Assembly (NCBI RefSeq): GCF_014490725.1
Contig: NZ_JACOQL010000005.1
Span: forward strand, 62,001 to 126,000
Direction: 5' to 3'
Length of the DNA: 64,000 bases
Source of the DNA: Paracoccus amoyensis
GTDB lineage: Bacteria; Pseudomonadota; Alphaproteobacteria; Rhodobacterales; Rhodobacteraceae
Position numbers and translations under genes: made by a program
Notes under the pieces: generated by a model
Seen by the model: the letters and a program-made list of their open reading frames with translations, nothing else
The model's database searches: none
What the model was told of the DNA's origin: nothing
In this document: one piece after another, positions 48,247 to 57,362 of the stretch
How the letters are laid out: each line of letters begins with the position of its first letter
Position numbering within the stretch: the first letter of the stretch is position 1

Positions 48247-49418
48247 GCGGCGTTCCCCAATGGCAGGCGGCGTTCGATCAGCCGGGCATAGATCGAGGCT
48301 CCGACCGGCAGGATTTCCGGGTCCAGCACAAAGCCCGGGTTATGCAGGGGCACGGTGCCGGCATGGCCCAGATTGCCATAGGCGCCGGGCACGATTTGCA
48401 GCATGTCGGCGAAATCTTCGGATCCGGTAAAAGGGGGGCTGTCATCGGTGACATTGTCGGCGCCTACCACATCCGCCGCCGCCGCGACCCATTCATCGGC
48501 AAGCGAGTCGTCGTTTAGCAGAACATCGAAGATTTCGTTGAAAGTCACGTCGATCCGCATACCATAGGCCACCGCGAAGCCTTCACATATTTCGCGCATG
48601 CGGATCTGCATCAGGTCGCGAACCTCGGGTTTGAAAAAGCGGATCGTGCCCGCGATCTGCGCCGTTTCCGGCACCACGTTATAGGCGCTGCCCGCATGGA
48701 TCTGTGTGACCGACAGCACCGCCTGATCCAGCGCGGGCATGTTGCGACCAAGGATCGTCTGGAATTGCCCGACAAGGGCCGAGGCCACAACCAGCGCGTC
48801 CCGCGATTGTTGTGGCATGGCGGCATGGCTGCCCTTGCCGGTGACGGCGATGTCAAAGAAGGACGCGCCGGCCATGGCCGCGCCCTTGCAGATCATTGCG
48901 CGGTTCGGCTGGCCGTTGGGTTGATTGTGCATCCCGTAAACCTCATCCACCGGGAAACGCTGGAACAGGCCGTCTGCAATCATGCCGCGTGCGCCGCCCA
49001 GACCTTCCTCGGCAGGTTGGAAGATGAACACAGCAGTGCCGTCGAAATTGCGGCTTTCAGCCAGATATCTGGCCGCGCCCAGCAGCATCGTCGTATGGCC
49101 ATCATGGCCGCAGGCGTGCATCCGACCGCTGTTTTGGGACGCATAATCCAGGCCACTGGTCTCATTGATCGGCAGCGCGTCCATATCGGCACGCAGGCCG
49201 ATACGTCGATTGCCCGCGCCTTTGCCGCGCAGGATGCCCACCACGCCGGTCCTGGCGATATTTTCATGCACCTCGTCAAAGCCAAAATCCCGCAGCTTTT
49301 CCGCAACGATCCCCGAGGTGCGGACCTCTTCGAACCCGATTTCGGGATTGGCGTGCAGATCGCGGAAGATCGCTGTCAGATCAGACTTGGCGGCGTCAAT
49401 TTCAGGCAGGACGGGCAT
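48243..49418 (-). CDS. M20D amidohydrolase (hippurate hydrolase/AbgA-like)
   Basis: A 391-residue M20D enzyme: RADMDALPINETSGLDYASQ, MHACGHDGHTTMLLGAARYL with metal-binding Cys/His/Asp residues, and FQPAEEGLGGARGMI with the catalytic Glu. M20D enzymes hydrolyse amide bonds of aminoacylated or acylated compounds. It starts 15 bases inside the upstream ATPase gene's 3' end and ends overlapping the next M20 peptidase, so all three are coupled. Confidence 0.9.
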   Translation of the reverse strand: MPVLPEIDAAKSDLTAIFRDLHANPEIGFEEVRTSGIVAEKLRDFGFDEVHENIARTGVVGILRGKGAGNRRIGLRADMDALPINETSGLDYASQNSGRMHACGHDGHTTMLLGAARYLAESRNFDGTAVFIFQPAEEGLGGARGMIADGLFQRFPVDEVYGMHNQPNGQPNRAMICKGAAMAGASFFDIAVTGKGSHAAMPQQSRDALVVASALVGQFQTILGRNMPALDQAVLSVTQIHAGSAYNVVPETAQIAGTIRFFKPEVRDLMQIRMREICEGFAVAYGMRIDVTFNEIFDVLLNDDSLADEWVAAAADVVGADNVTDDSPPFTGSEDFADMLQIVPGAYGNLGHAGTVPLHNPGFVLDPEILPVGASIYARLIERRLPLGNAA

Positions 49419-51075
49419 TCGGGGCCTCACTCATTTTACGGAAGTTCTGGAAATCCCAGTCACGGCCGGGGGCGGCGTCGATCAGGGCGCGGGTATAGGG
49501 GTGGACGGGGCTGCCCAAAACATCGCCCGCAGGGCCATGTTCCACGACCGCGCCGCGCTGCATGACGATCACGTCGTCGCAGATCTGGGCGGCGACGCGC
49601 AGATCATGGGTGATAAAGACGATGGCGATGCCAAGTTCCTGCTGCAATTGGTCCAGCAGGTCCAGCACCTGCGCCTGCACCGAGACATCCAGCGCTGATA
49701 CCGCCTCATCGGCGACCAGCACATCCGGGCGCATCATGACCGCGCGGGCAATTGCGATCCGCTGCCGCTGGCCGCCGGAAAACATGTGCGGATAGCGATG
49801 CAGCGCATCTTCGGGCAGGCCCACGACGTTCAGCAGACGCGCGGCCTCGGCCATCGCTTCCGACTTCGAAGTGCCATAATTCAACGGCCCCTCGGTCAGG
49901 CTGCGGGCGATGGTCCAGCGTGGGTTCAGCGATCGCATCGGATCCTGAAATACCACCTGCAACTTCTTGCGGTGCGGGCGCAACTGGTTGCGCGACAGGC
50001 TGGCGATATCGCTGCCATCCAGCCTGATCTGACCCGATGTGGGATCAATCAACCGCATGATACAGCGGGCGACGGTCGATTTCCCGGACCCGGATTCGCC
50101 AACAATGCCCAGCGTCCGACCGCGTGTCAGGGTAAAGCTGACATCCTTGGCGGCATGCGCCCGTGGCAGTTTTTTCAGAATCCCGCCGCCGCCATAGATC
50201 TTGTTCAGCCTGTCGACCTGCAACACGATGTCTGAAACATCCGGTCGTGCCGGGCGCGGCGACAGGCTGGGAACGGATGCCAGCAAGGCGCGGGTATAGT
50301 CTTTTTGCGGGTGACGCAGGATCTGTTCGACCGGGCCGCTTTCGACGATTTCGCCATGCTTCATGACATAGACCGTATCGGCGATTTCCGCGACCACGCC
50401 CATGTCATGCGTGATGAACAGGACCGCCGTGCCGTGATTGGCCTGCAGTTCGCCGATCAGCGACAGGATCTGCTTTTGCGTCGTCACATCCAGCGCGGTC
50501 GTCGGTTCATCCGCGATCAGCAGAACCGGTTCCAGCACCAGTGCCATGGCGATCATGATGCGCTGACGCTGGCCACCGGACAGCTGGTGGGGATAGCTGC
50601 GAAAGATGCGTTCGACATCGGGCAGGTGCACCTGTTCCATGATGGCGATGGCCCGCTTGCGACGCTCGGACGGGGGCAGCTTGGTGTGAAGCTCCATCAC
50701 CTCTGTGATCTGGTCGCCGACACGCAGAACCGGGTTCAACGCGGTCATCGGCTCCTGAAAGATCATGGCGACGCGGGCGGCGCGCAATTCGCGCATCTGC
50801 GCCTGCGACAGGGGCAACAGGTTTTCGCCCTGAAGGTTGATCTTGCCATCGGTCACTTTCAGCGCATCGGGCAGCAATCCCATGATCGCCAGCGATGTGA
50901 CCGATTTTCCCGAACCGGATTCGCCCACGAGGCAGACAGTTTCCCCCTGCCGGATGGTCACGTCGATCCCTTTCAGCACCTGCGGTTGGCCCGCGGTGTC
51001 GGGCAGCGCGACGGTCAGGTTGTCAGTTTCAATGGCGATTGCGGCATCGTCGAAATTGCGTGATTTGAACTGCAT
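49402..51075 (-). CDS. dipeptide/oligopeptide ABC importer, fused two-domain ATPase
   Basis: A 557-residue protein containing both ATPases of a Dpp/Gsi-type importer in one chain, like GsiA. Walker A motifs GESGSGKS occur near residues 52 and 327, with signatures [12 protein letters not shown] and FSGGQRQRIAIA, and each half ends with the oligopeptide-type C-terminal region. It energises peptide uptake with the two permeases next to it. Its 3' end overlaps the M20D gene. Confidence 0.92.
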   Translation of the reverse strand: MQFKSRNFDDAAIAIETDNLTVALPDTAGQPQVLKGIDVTIRQGETVCLVGESGSGKSVTSLAIMGLLPDALKVTDGKINLQGENLLPLSQAQMRELRAARVAMIFQEPMTALNPVLRVGDQITEVMELHTKLPPSERRKRAIAIMEQVHLPDVERIFRSYPHQLSGGQRQRIMIAMALVLEPVLLIADEPTTALDVTTQKQILSLIGELQANHGTAVLFITHDMGVVAEIADTVYVMKHGEIVESGPVEQILRHPQKDYTRALLASVPSLSPRPARPDVSDIVLQVDRLNKIYGGGGILKKLPRAHAAKDVSFTLTRGRTLGIVGESGSGKSTVARCIMRLIDPTSGQIRLDGSDIASLSRNQLRPHRKKLQVVFQDPMRSLNPRWTIARSLTEGPLNYGTSKSEAMAEAARLLNVVGLPEDALHRYPHMFSGGQRQRIAIARAVMMRPDVLVADEAVSALDVSVQAQVLDLLDQLQQELGIAIVFITHDLRVAAQICDDVIVMQRGAVVEHGPAGDVLGSPVHPYTRALIDAAPGRDWDFQNFRKMSEAPNARPA

Positions 51076-51078
51076 GGC

Positions 51079-51954
51079 TTACCCCGCACGCTTTTTAAGT
51101 CTTGGGTCCAGCATGTCGCGCGCCGTATCACCCAGCAGATTGATCGACAGGATGCACAGGGACAGCATCAAGCCGGGATACAGGATCAGTTCGGGCTTGA
51201 TGCGAAAGAACATGCGCCCCTCGGCCATGATATTGCCCCAGGTCGGAGTTTCGGTGCTGACGCCCGCGCCCAGGAAGGACAGGATCGCTTCGGTCAGGAT
51301 GGCCGAGGCCAGGATATATGTCCCCTGCACGATCAGCGGTGCCAAGGTGTTGGGCACCAGATGCTGGATCAGGATTTTCGGCATGGAGGAGCCAAGGGCG
51401 ATGGCCGCCTCGACATAGGGTTCCTCGCGGGCGGTCAACACAACGGCGCGGACCAGCCGGACCACGCGCGGAATTTCGGGAATGGTGATCGCCGCGATCA
51501 CCGACCCGACCGAGGGGCCGTTCAGCGCAACCAGCGCAATCGCCAGCAGGATCGATGGAATCGCCATCAGCGCATCCATCATTCGCATGATGATCGCATC
51601 CGCCGTGCGAAAGAAGCCCGCAATCATGCCGATGATCAGTCCCAGCAGGACCGACACGATGGCGGTGGCGATACCGATCATCAGGGACAGTCGGCCACCG
51701 ATCAGCACGCGTGACAGGATGTCGCGGCCATAGTTGTCAGTGCCCAGCGGGTGCCCCGGCATCGGACCTTTCAGCCGGTTCAGCGGGTCCATGGCCAACG
51801 GATCATGGGGGGCGATCCACGGGGCAAGGATGGTGGCAAGCACGATGACGAGCAGCACAACCGCCGCTATTTTGGGCGCAAGGCCCGCATTCGGCATGCG
51901 GATCAGCCGCAGCACCGGCTGCATCGCCGAGGCAGGAGGGGGCGTCTGTGCCAT
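51079..51954 (-). CDS. peptide ABC importer permease (DppC-like)
   Basis: A 291-residue inner-membrane permease with an N-terminal helix, MDPLNRLKGPMPGHPLGTDNYGRDILSRVLIGGRLSL as the DppC-type N-terminal region, and about five further helices with the EAA-like loop VEAAIALGSSMPKILIQHLVP. The start overlaps the stop of the preceding permease (TGATG). Confidence 0.93.
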   Translation of the reverse strand: MAQTPPPASAMQPVLRLIRMPNAGLAPKIAAVVLLVIVLATILAPWIAPHDPLAMDPLNRLKGPMPGHPLGTDNYGRDILSRVLIGGRLSLMIGIATAIVSVLLGLIIGMIAGFFRTADAIIMRMMDALMAIPSILLAIALVALNGPSVGSVIAAITIPEIPRVVRLVRAVVLTAREEPYVEAAIALGSSMPKILIQHLVPNTLAPLIVQGTYILASAILTEAILSFLGAGVSTETPTWGNIMAEGRMFFRIKPELILYPGLMLSLCILSINLLGDTARDMLDPRLKKRAG

Positions 51955-52895
51955 CAGTAGCGGATCCTTGGGTCAAAGAGGGAATAACTGATGTCGATCA
52001 ACAAATTGACCAGCACGTAAAGAAAGCTGGTCAGCAGGATCATGGCCTGGATGACCGGATAGTCGCGGGCCAGAATGGCGTCGACGGTCAGGCGACCAAT
52101 GCCGGGGATGTTGAACACGGTTTCGGTGACCACGACACCGCCGATCAGCAGGGCAAAGCCGGTGCCGATCACCGTCAGGATCGGAACAGCGGCGTTTTTC
52201 AGCGCGTGGCGAAACAGCACTGTCCGTTCGGGCGCACCCTTGGCGCGGGCGGTGCGGATATAATCCTCGCCCAGCACCTCCAGCATATTGGCGCGGGTCA
52301 TTCGCGCAATCAGCGCGACATAGATCGTGGTCAGCGTCAGGGCGGGCAAAAAGGCGTTTTTCAGGAAGGGCAGCAGGCCAGCAGAGATCGGCGTGTAGCC
52401 CTGAACCGGAAACCAGCCCAGTTTCAGCGAGAAGATCAGGATGAAGATATAGCCGATGACAAAGACCGGGATGGAAAAGCCAAGCACCGAAAACGCCATC
52501 ACCGCATAATCCGCCGCGCTGCGATGCTTCCACGCCGCCAGAACACCCATCGGCACGGCCAGCAGCACCGACATGATGATCGTCAGCAGTGCGATGGCCA
52601 GCGTCGGGCCCATGCGGCTTGCAATCATGGATGATACCGGCGTGTTAGAGATCAGCGAGGTGCCCAGATCACCCCGCAACAGCTGTCCAATCCAAGTGAT
52701 GAACTGGATATGCAGCGGTTGATTCAGGCCCATCGCTTCGCGGATCCGTTCCAGTTGGGCGGGGGTGGCCATGTCGCCCGCGATGATCGCCGCGGGATCA
52801 CCCGGCGTCAGGCGCAGCAGCAGAAAGACGAAGACGGCGACCAGCAACATGACCGGGATTACGGCCAGAATACGGCGCAGGATATATCCTAGCAT
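51954..52895 (-). CDS. peptide ABC importer permease (DppB-like)
   Basis: A 313-residue permease of the DppB/GsiC group: MLGYILRRILAVIPVML at the N-terminus, LRLTPGDPAAIIAG, and six membrane helices with the docking loop IRTARAKGAPERTVLFRHALKNA. It pairs with the DppC-like subunit. A gap of about 60 bases separates it from the binding-protein gene. Confidence 0.93.
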   Translation of the reverse strand: MLGYILRRILAVIPVMLLVAVFVFLLLRLTPGDPAAIIAGDMATPAQLERIREAMGLNQPLHIQFITWIGQLLRGDLGTSLISNTPVSSMIASRMGPTLAIALLTIIMSVLLAVPMGVLAAWKHRSAADYAVMAFSVLGFSIPVFVIGYIFILIFSLKLGWFPVQGYTPISAGLLPFLKNAFLPALTLTTIYVALIARMTRANMLEVLGEDYIRTARAKGAPERTVLFRHALKNAAVPILTVIGTGFALLIGGVVVTETVFNIPGIGRLTVDAILARDYPVIQAMILLTSFLYVLVNLLIDISYSLFDPRIRY

Positions 52896-52958
52896 CGGAA
52901 AACCTTTGATCGGACGGAAGTGGGGAGCGGCGCATCAGGCCGCGCCCCGCGATTGGCG

Positions 52959-54524
52959 TCATTCGCCCTTTTTGATGTTCCAGAACACCGGAACCGGCGA
53001 GGGGATCATATCGGTCAGATTGGCCCGTCGCGCCTGTGGCAGGCTGTATTGGCCCAGCGGAACTTCCAGCACGGTGTTGATGGAATGTGACTGGATTTCC
53101 TCGGACACGGCTTTTTGCGCGTCCAGATCGGCGGCGGCAATATAGTCGTTTTTAAGCTTTTCGATCGTGTCATCGGTCGGCCAGCCGAACCACGCGTCGT
53201 TGCCGCGCCCGTTCAGCATCGGGTTAGAGATCGGGTTGGAAATTTCCGGCACCATCCAGTTGGTGATGAACAGGTTCCAGCCACCATCCGCCGGGGCCGA
53301 TTGGCTGGCGCGGCGTGTCACCAACGTCTGCCAATCCATCGGTTGCATGTCGACGTTGAAGCCCGCGTCACGCAGCATCTGCGATACGACAACCGGCTGT
53401 GTTGCCAGTGCCACCATATCCGTCGGGGCCATCAGGACGACGGGCGTGCCGTCATACCCGGATTCCGCCAGCAGGGCCTTGGCCTCTTCGGCTCCGCCAC
53501 CCTTGGTCAGCGTGTCCGTGCCGGTTTCATTTTCCAGCGGCGTGCCGCAGCCCAGCAAGGCACCGCAAATCTGATAATATTGCGGGTCGCCGATCATCGC
53601 CGCCAGAACGGTTTCCTGCGAGATCGCCTTTAACGCCGCCTGCCGCACCTTTTCATTGTCGAAGGGAGGGTGGAGGAAGTTCATCCGGGCCATGGTCATC
53701 ATGCCGGTCGGCTCGCGCACCTCGACGACCAGATTGGGGTCGCCTTCCAGCAAGGGCAGCAGATCGACCTGCATCTGTTCGATATAGTCGATTTCGCCAC
53801 TGGTCAGCGCGTTCACAGCGGTCTGGATGTCGGGCATGTTGACCCATTTCACCTCATCCACGTTGACCACCTTGCCGCCGGCCATCCAGTCGGCAGGCTC
53901 GTCGCGGGGCACATAGTCCGGGTTCTTGGCATAGGTGACGCTGATGCCCGGCTGGAATTCATCGGTCACGAAGATGAAGGGACCAGAGCCGGTGTAATCC
54001 GTGATCGACTCATCCGCGGGGGTTTCCGCCACGCGGGCCGGCATGATGAACGGAGGCAGGGCCGATTGCTTGGAAAGCACTTCCAGCATCGGCACGAACG
54101 GCTCTTTCAGGGTCCAGACGATGGTCTTGTCGTCGGCCGCCTCCAGACTTTCGGTGCGGTCCATGATCACCTGACCGCCTGCATCCTTCTGCGCCCAGCG
54201 TTTCAGCGACGCGACGGCATCCGCAGCCGTGACCGCCGCGCCATCATGGAATTTCAGCCCATCGCGCAAGGTGAAGGTATAAACCTTCTGATCGTCCGAA
54301 ATCGTCCAGTCCGCCATTTGTGGTTGTGGCTGGAATTGGGAATCCTGCGCGATCAGCACGTCATAGATCATATAGGCATGGTCGCGGGTGATATGGGCGG
54401 TGGTCATCACCGGGTCCAGCACGCGCAGGCCGGAATGCATCACCGCCGTCACGGTGGTTTCCGCCCATGCCGCACCGGCAAGGATGGTCGACGCCAGCAG
54501 GGTCGCAGTCAATCGTTGAAACAT
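52959..54524 (-). CDS. peptide ABC importer periplasmic binding protein (family 5)
   Basis: A 521-residue solute-binding protein of the DppA/OppA family with a signal peptide ending AAWA. The mature part has VLDPVMTTAHITRDHAYMIYDVL and YTFTLRDGLKFHDGAAVTAADAV, typical of the family. The ligand is likely a short peptide or peptide-like compound. The ATG at 54524 follows GAGGAAACC. It follows the MlrC gene by 44 bases. Confidence 0.92.
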   Translation of the reverse strand: MFQRLTATLLASTILAGAAWAETTVTAVMHSGLRVLDPVMTTAHITRDHAYMIYDVLIAQDSQFQPQPQMADWTISDDQKVYTFTLRDGLKFHDGAAVTAADAVASLKRWAQKDAGGQVIMDRTESLEAADDKTIVWTLKEPFVPMLEVLSKQSALPPFIMPARVAETPADESITDYTGSGPFIFVTDEFQPGISVTYAKNPDYVPRDEPADWMAGGKVVNVDEVKWVNMPDIQTAVNALTSGEIDYIEQMQVDLLPLLEGDPNLVVEVREPTGMMTMARMNFLHPPFDNEKVRQAALKAISQETVLAAMIGDPQYYQICGALLGCGTPLENETGTDTLTKGGGAEEAKALLAESGYDGTPVVLMAPTDMVALATQPVVVSQMLRDAGFNVDMQPMDWQTLVTRRASQSAPADGGWNLFITNWMVPEISNPISNPMLNGRGNDAWFGWPTDDTIEKLKNDYIAAADLDAQKAVSEEIQSHSINTVLEVPLGQYSLPQARRANLTDMIPSPVPVFWNIKKGE

Positions 54525-54568
54525 GGTTTCCTCTCTGTTGGTCGAAGGGGGCGGGACTGATCTTGGTG

Positions 54569-56140
54569 TCAGCCTTGCGCCGATGGATCAAAGGATGCGC
54601 CGCCCGGTTCCAGCCGGATACCGGGACGCAGGTGTCGCCAGGGAAGACCGGCCGGGCTAAGCGGCATCGGGCCGGGGGCCGTAACCGTCAGAATGGTTTC
54701 CGCGATATCGTTGAAATCCGCCCGGAAATGGACCGAGCTTTTGACGACCACGATATCCATATCTTCGGGATGGATGCCCAAAAAACGGAACATTTCGCGA
54801 TCCGCCATCTGTGCCTTCTCAGATGACACGGCAATGCGAACGCCGCCGATGCGTAAACAGGCCGACGGTCCAAGCTGCAGATGCGCGCCGCCGTAATAGC
54901 CGCCGGTCGCATGGCATTTGCCATCGGACAGCATTTCAACCGTAAAGCGGGCCTTGAAGGGCGCGTCACCGGCGATGCCCGAACGGCCGCCAAGCGCGAT
55001 TTCGATGACCTCGCCCACACCTGCATCCTGCGCCGTCTGTGCCGCACACGGGTCGGTGATCAGGCCGATGGCAGCCCGTTGCGCGTCGCATGATACCAGC
55101 GCGCGCAAGATACCCGTCGTATCGGAATTGCCGCCCGCACCCGGATTGTCCTGCGTGTCGGCGATCACGATCGGGCGTTTCGCGCTTTGGGCCAGAAGCA
55201 TGGCATGTTTCACGCCATCTACGGGCTGATATGCCTTGCCCGAAAACTGCATTTCAGCATCCGCCACGGCCTGCGCGATGCGGTCAGCGCAGGCATCCGC
55301 CTGCTGCTGCGTGGCCGCATAGGCAATAACCGACGGGCCGCAATCGGCAAAGTCAGCGGCTGGAAATCCCATGAACAGCGATGCGGAATACAGACCTTCG
55401 GCGGGTTCAGCGGCCAGCTGATACAGCCGCCCGCCGGGTTCGCCCAAGGTGGATTGCCACGCAATCGGGATCAGGAAATCCAGTTGCCGGAAAGCCTTGG
55501 CGTTCGGGATGTCCGCCATCAGACGGTCCAGTTCGACTGCCGCGCGACGTCCCGTTTCCGCCATATCCACATGCGGATAGGTGCGAAACCCGACCATGCA
55601 ATCGGCGCTGTCCACCATGAGTTGCGTGATATTTCCATGCAGATCCAGCGCTGCGACGATCGGCACATCCGGGCCTACTGCCTCACGCACCTGCGCCAGA
55701 AATTTGCCCTCGCCATCGGATGCGCCGTCAGCAACCATTGCGCCATGCAGGTCAAGAAAGACGCCGTCAAACGGTCCCTCGTCATACAGCCCCCGGATGA
55801 TTTCCTGCGTGATGGCCTGATAGCATCCAGCCGTCACCGGCGCCGATGGGACCGCTCCGGCCCACAGGATCGGCACGATCTGCCAATTTGCCTCCTTGGC
55901 GTGGTTCAGCGCACCGGCGATCGGCAGGTTCACGTCGACTGCCCGGCGCAGGATGTCACCACCGCGCGATAGTGGCAGATAGCCGCCGCCCTGCTGAAAT
56001 GACTGCATATCCGCAGGGCTTGGGGCGAATGAATTGCTTTCATGCACAAACCCCGCCACGGCAACGCGCGGTGATCTGGTTCGGGATGTGACGTTTGGTA
56101 AAGGTGATTCCACTTGTATTGCAATCCGATGCACTTGCAT
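54569..56140 (-). CDS. M81 metallopeptidase, MlrC (microcystinase C) family
   Basis: An approximately 500-residue M81 protein. GFVHESNSFAPSP near the N-terminus, DLHGAM and DLHGNI with metal-binding His, GFRTYPHVDMAE, and DNPGAGGNSDTTG are the family motifs. MlrC enzymes in microcystin degraders cut linear peptides; most homologues have unknown substrates. It is the first gene of the peptide operon. The ATG at 56140 lies within the candidate operator repeat, so the true start may be the GTG at 56110 or further in. Confidence 0.87.
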   Translation of the reverse strand: MQVHRIAIQVESPLPNVTSRTRSPRVAVAGFVHESNSFAPSPADMQSFQQGGGYLPLSRGGDILRRAVDVNLPIAGALNHAKEANWQIVPILWAGAVPSAPVTAGCYQAITQEIIRGLYDEGPFDGVFLDLHGAMVADGASDGEGKFLAQVREAVGPDVPIVAALDLHGNITQLMVDSADCMVGFRTYPHVDMAETGRRAAVELDRLMADIPNAKAFRQLDFLIPIAWQSTLGEPGGRLYQLAAEPAEGLYSASLFMGFPAADFADCGPSVIAYAATQQQADACADRIAQAVADAEMQFSGKAYQPVDGVKHAMLLAQSAKRPIVIADTQDNPGAGGNSDTTGILRALVSCDAQRAAIGLITDPCAAQTAQDAGVGEVIEIALGGRSGIAGDAPFKARFTVEMLSDGKCHATGGYYGGAHLQLGPSACLRIGGVRIAVSSEKAQMADREMFRFLGIHPEDMDIVVVKSSVHFRADFNDIAETILTVTAPGPMPLSPAGLPWRHLRPGIRLEPGGASFDPSAQG

Positions 56141-56144
56141 TGCA
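56111..56144. promoter_or_regulatory. candidate operator: two 13-bp direct repeats in the mlrC-iclR intergenic region
   Basis: CACTTGTATTGCA (56111-56123) and CACTTGCATTGCA (56132-56144) differ at one position and start exactly 21 bases apart, two helical turns. The TGCAAT and ATTGCA parts also form an inverted repeat. The position between divergent mlrC and the IclR gene fits an operator for this regulator. Confidence 0.6.
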
Positions 56145-56192
56145 TTGTGAGTTTAGAGATTTGATTTTTAATCTGTCAACAGCGGAGGCAAC

Positions 56193-56984
56193 ATGGCGTC
56201 GCCCGATCTTGATTTTGCTGCAGAAAAAGCAGGCGACCCGTTATTTGTGCAGTCGCTGGCGCGCGGAATGCAGGTCATGGCAGCGTTTCAGGGGGTCGAG
56301 CGTGCCCTTTCATTGGCCGAAATTGCGGCACGCACGTCAATCACGCGCAGCGCGGCCCAGCGGCTGGTCCACACCTTGCGCAAGATGGGGTATCTGCGGC
56401 TGACAGAGGATGGCCGGGGCTTTTTGCCCGATCTGGGTGTCCTCGATCTGACCTATGATTACCTGCGGCTGAACCCGTTGCTGCGCCGCGCCAGCCCCGC
56501 ATTGCTAGAGTTGCGGCGCAATGTCCGCGAACGGGTCGATCTGTCGCTTTTTGATGGGCAGCGCATGGTTTACGCGGCGCGGATGCAAAGCAAGCGCGAG
56601 ATGTTTTTTGCCACATTGGTGGGAAACACGGTTCCGACCTTTTGCACCTCAGGTGGTTGGGCTGTGATGGCACATCTGCCCGATCATCAGGTGGATGCGC
56701 TGCTGGCCAATGCCGACATGAAAGCATTGACGCCGCGCACACTGACCGATCCGGCCGCGATCCGCGAACAGATCGCGATGGCGCGGGAAAATGGCCACGC
56801 TCTCGCGCTGGAACAGATTCTGATGGGCGAAGTGGCATTGGGCGGCGCCATCCTTGGCGCTGAAGGGCGCCCTGTTGCGGCGATCCACGTTGCAGGATCG
56901 CTGTCGGAATGGGAGCCAGAGGAGTTTCGCCGTCGCGTGGCGCCGCTGGTCGCGGAAACCGTTCGATCCATCGAGTCGCTTTAG
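56193..56984 (+). CDS. IclR-family transcriptional regulator
   Basis: A 263-residue regulator with an N-terminal winged HTH (LSLAEIAARTSITRSAAQRLVHTLRKMGYL at 38-67 in parts) and the C-terminal IclR ligand-binding domain (VDLSLFDGQRMVYAARM, then FCTSGGWAVMAHL, and GEVALGGAILGAEGRPVAAIHVAG). The start follows GGAGG. It is divergent from the mlrC peptide operon and probably controls it in response to a peptide breakdown product. Confidence 0.9.
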   Translation: MASPDLDFAAEKAGDPLFVQSLARGMQVMAAFQGVERALSLAEIAARTSITRSAAQRLVHTLRKMGYLRLTEDGRGFLPDLGVLDLTYDYLRLNPLLRRASPALLELRRNVRERVDLSLFDGQRMVYAARMQSKREMFFATLVGNTVPTFCTSGGWAVMAHLPDHQVDALLANADMKALTPRTLTDPAAIREQIAMARENGHALALEQILMGEVALGGAILGAEGRPVAAIHVAGSLSEWEPEEFRRRVAPLVAETVRSIESL

Positions 56985-57362
56985 GGGGAGCGCCTTGGCT
57001 GCCCGGGCGTGGTCATGTCGGAAAGCGATGTCGCAAATGCGCTTTTGCGGATCAGCCAGCTTGGCTAAGTGCTTCTAATGATCGCATAAATTTAACGCTG
57101 TGATTGTATAATTTATGTGCAAGGTTGCATGATCCAGAATGTCCGATAGCGACGTGGCGCAGCGACTGAAATTTCAGTAAATTACTGATTTATATAAATT
57201 AATATAAATACCATCAGGTTTGGGCAGGCCATCTTTTCTGCCGAAATACCTAGCATTTCGTATAAGGTTGTCAGGAAATGTCGCAAATGGTGTTGCCAGC
57301 CCAATCGGGCGCTGCTTAAGCTGCATCTGCGCTAAATAACCAACTACAACAGGGAGAGCGCT
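56985..57362. other. AT-rich leader of the pot-like operon, no gene
   Basis: About 380 bases without a convincing gene. It contains a perfect TATAAT at 57107-57112, though without a good -35; a 14-bp palindrome ACTGAAATTTCAGT at 57165-57178; a 12-bp palindrome ATTTATATAAAT at 57188-57199; and the 12-mer ATGTCGCAAATG at both 57028 and 57278. It is much richer in AT than the rest of the window. A transcriptional control region is the natural reading. Confidence 0.6.
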
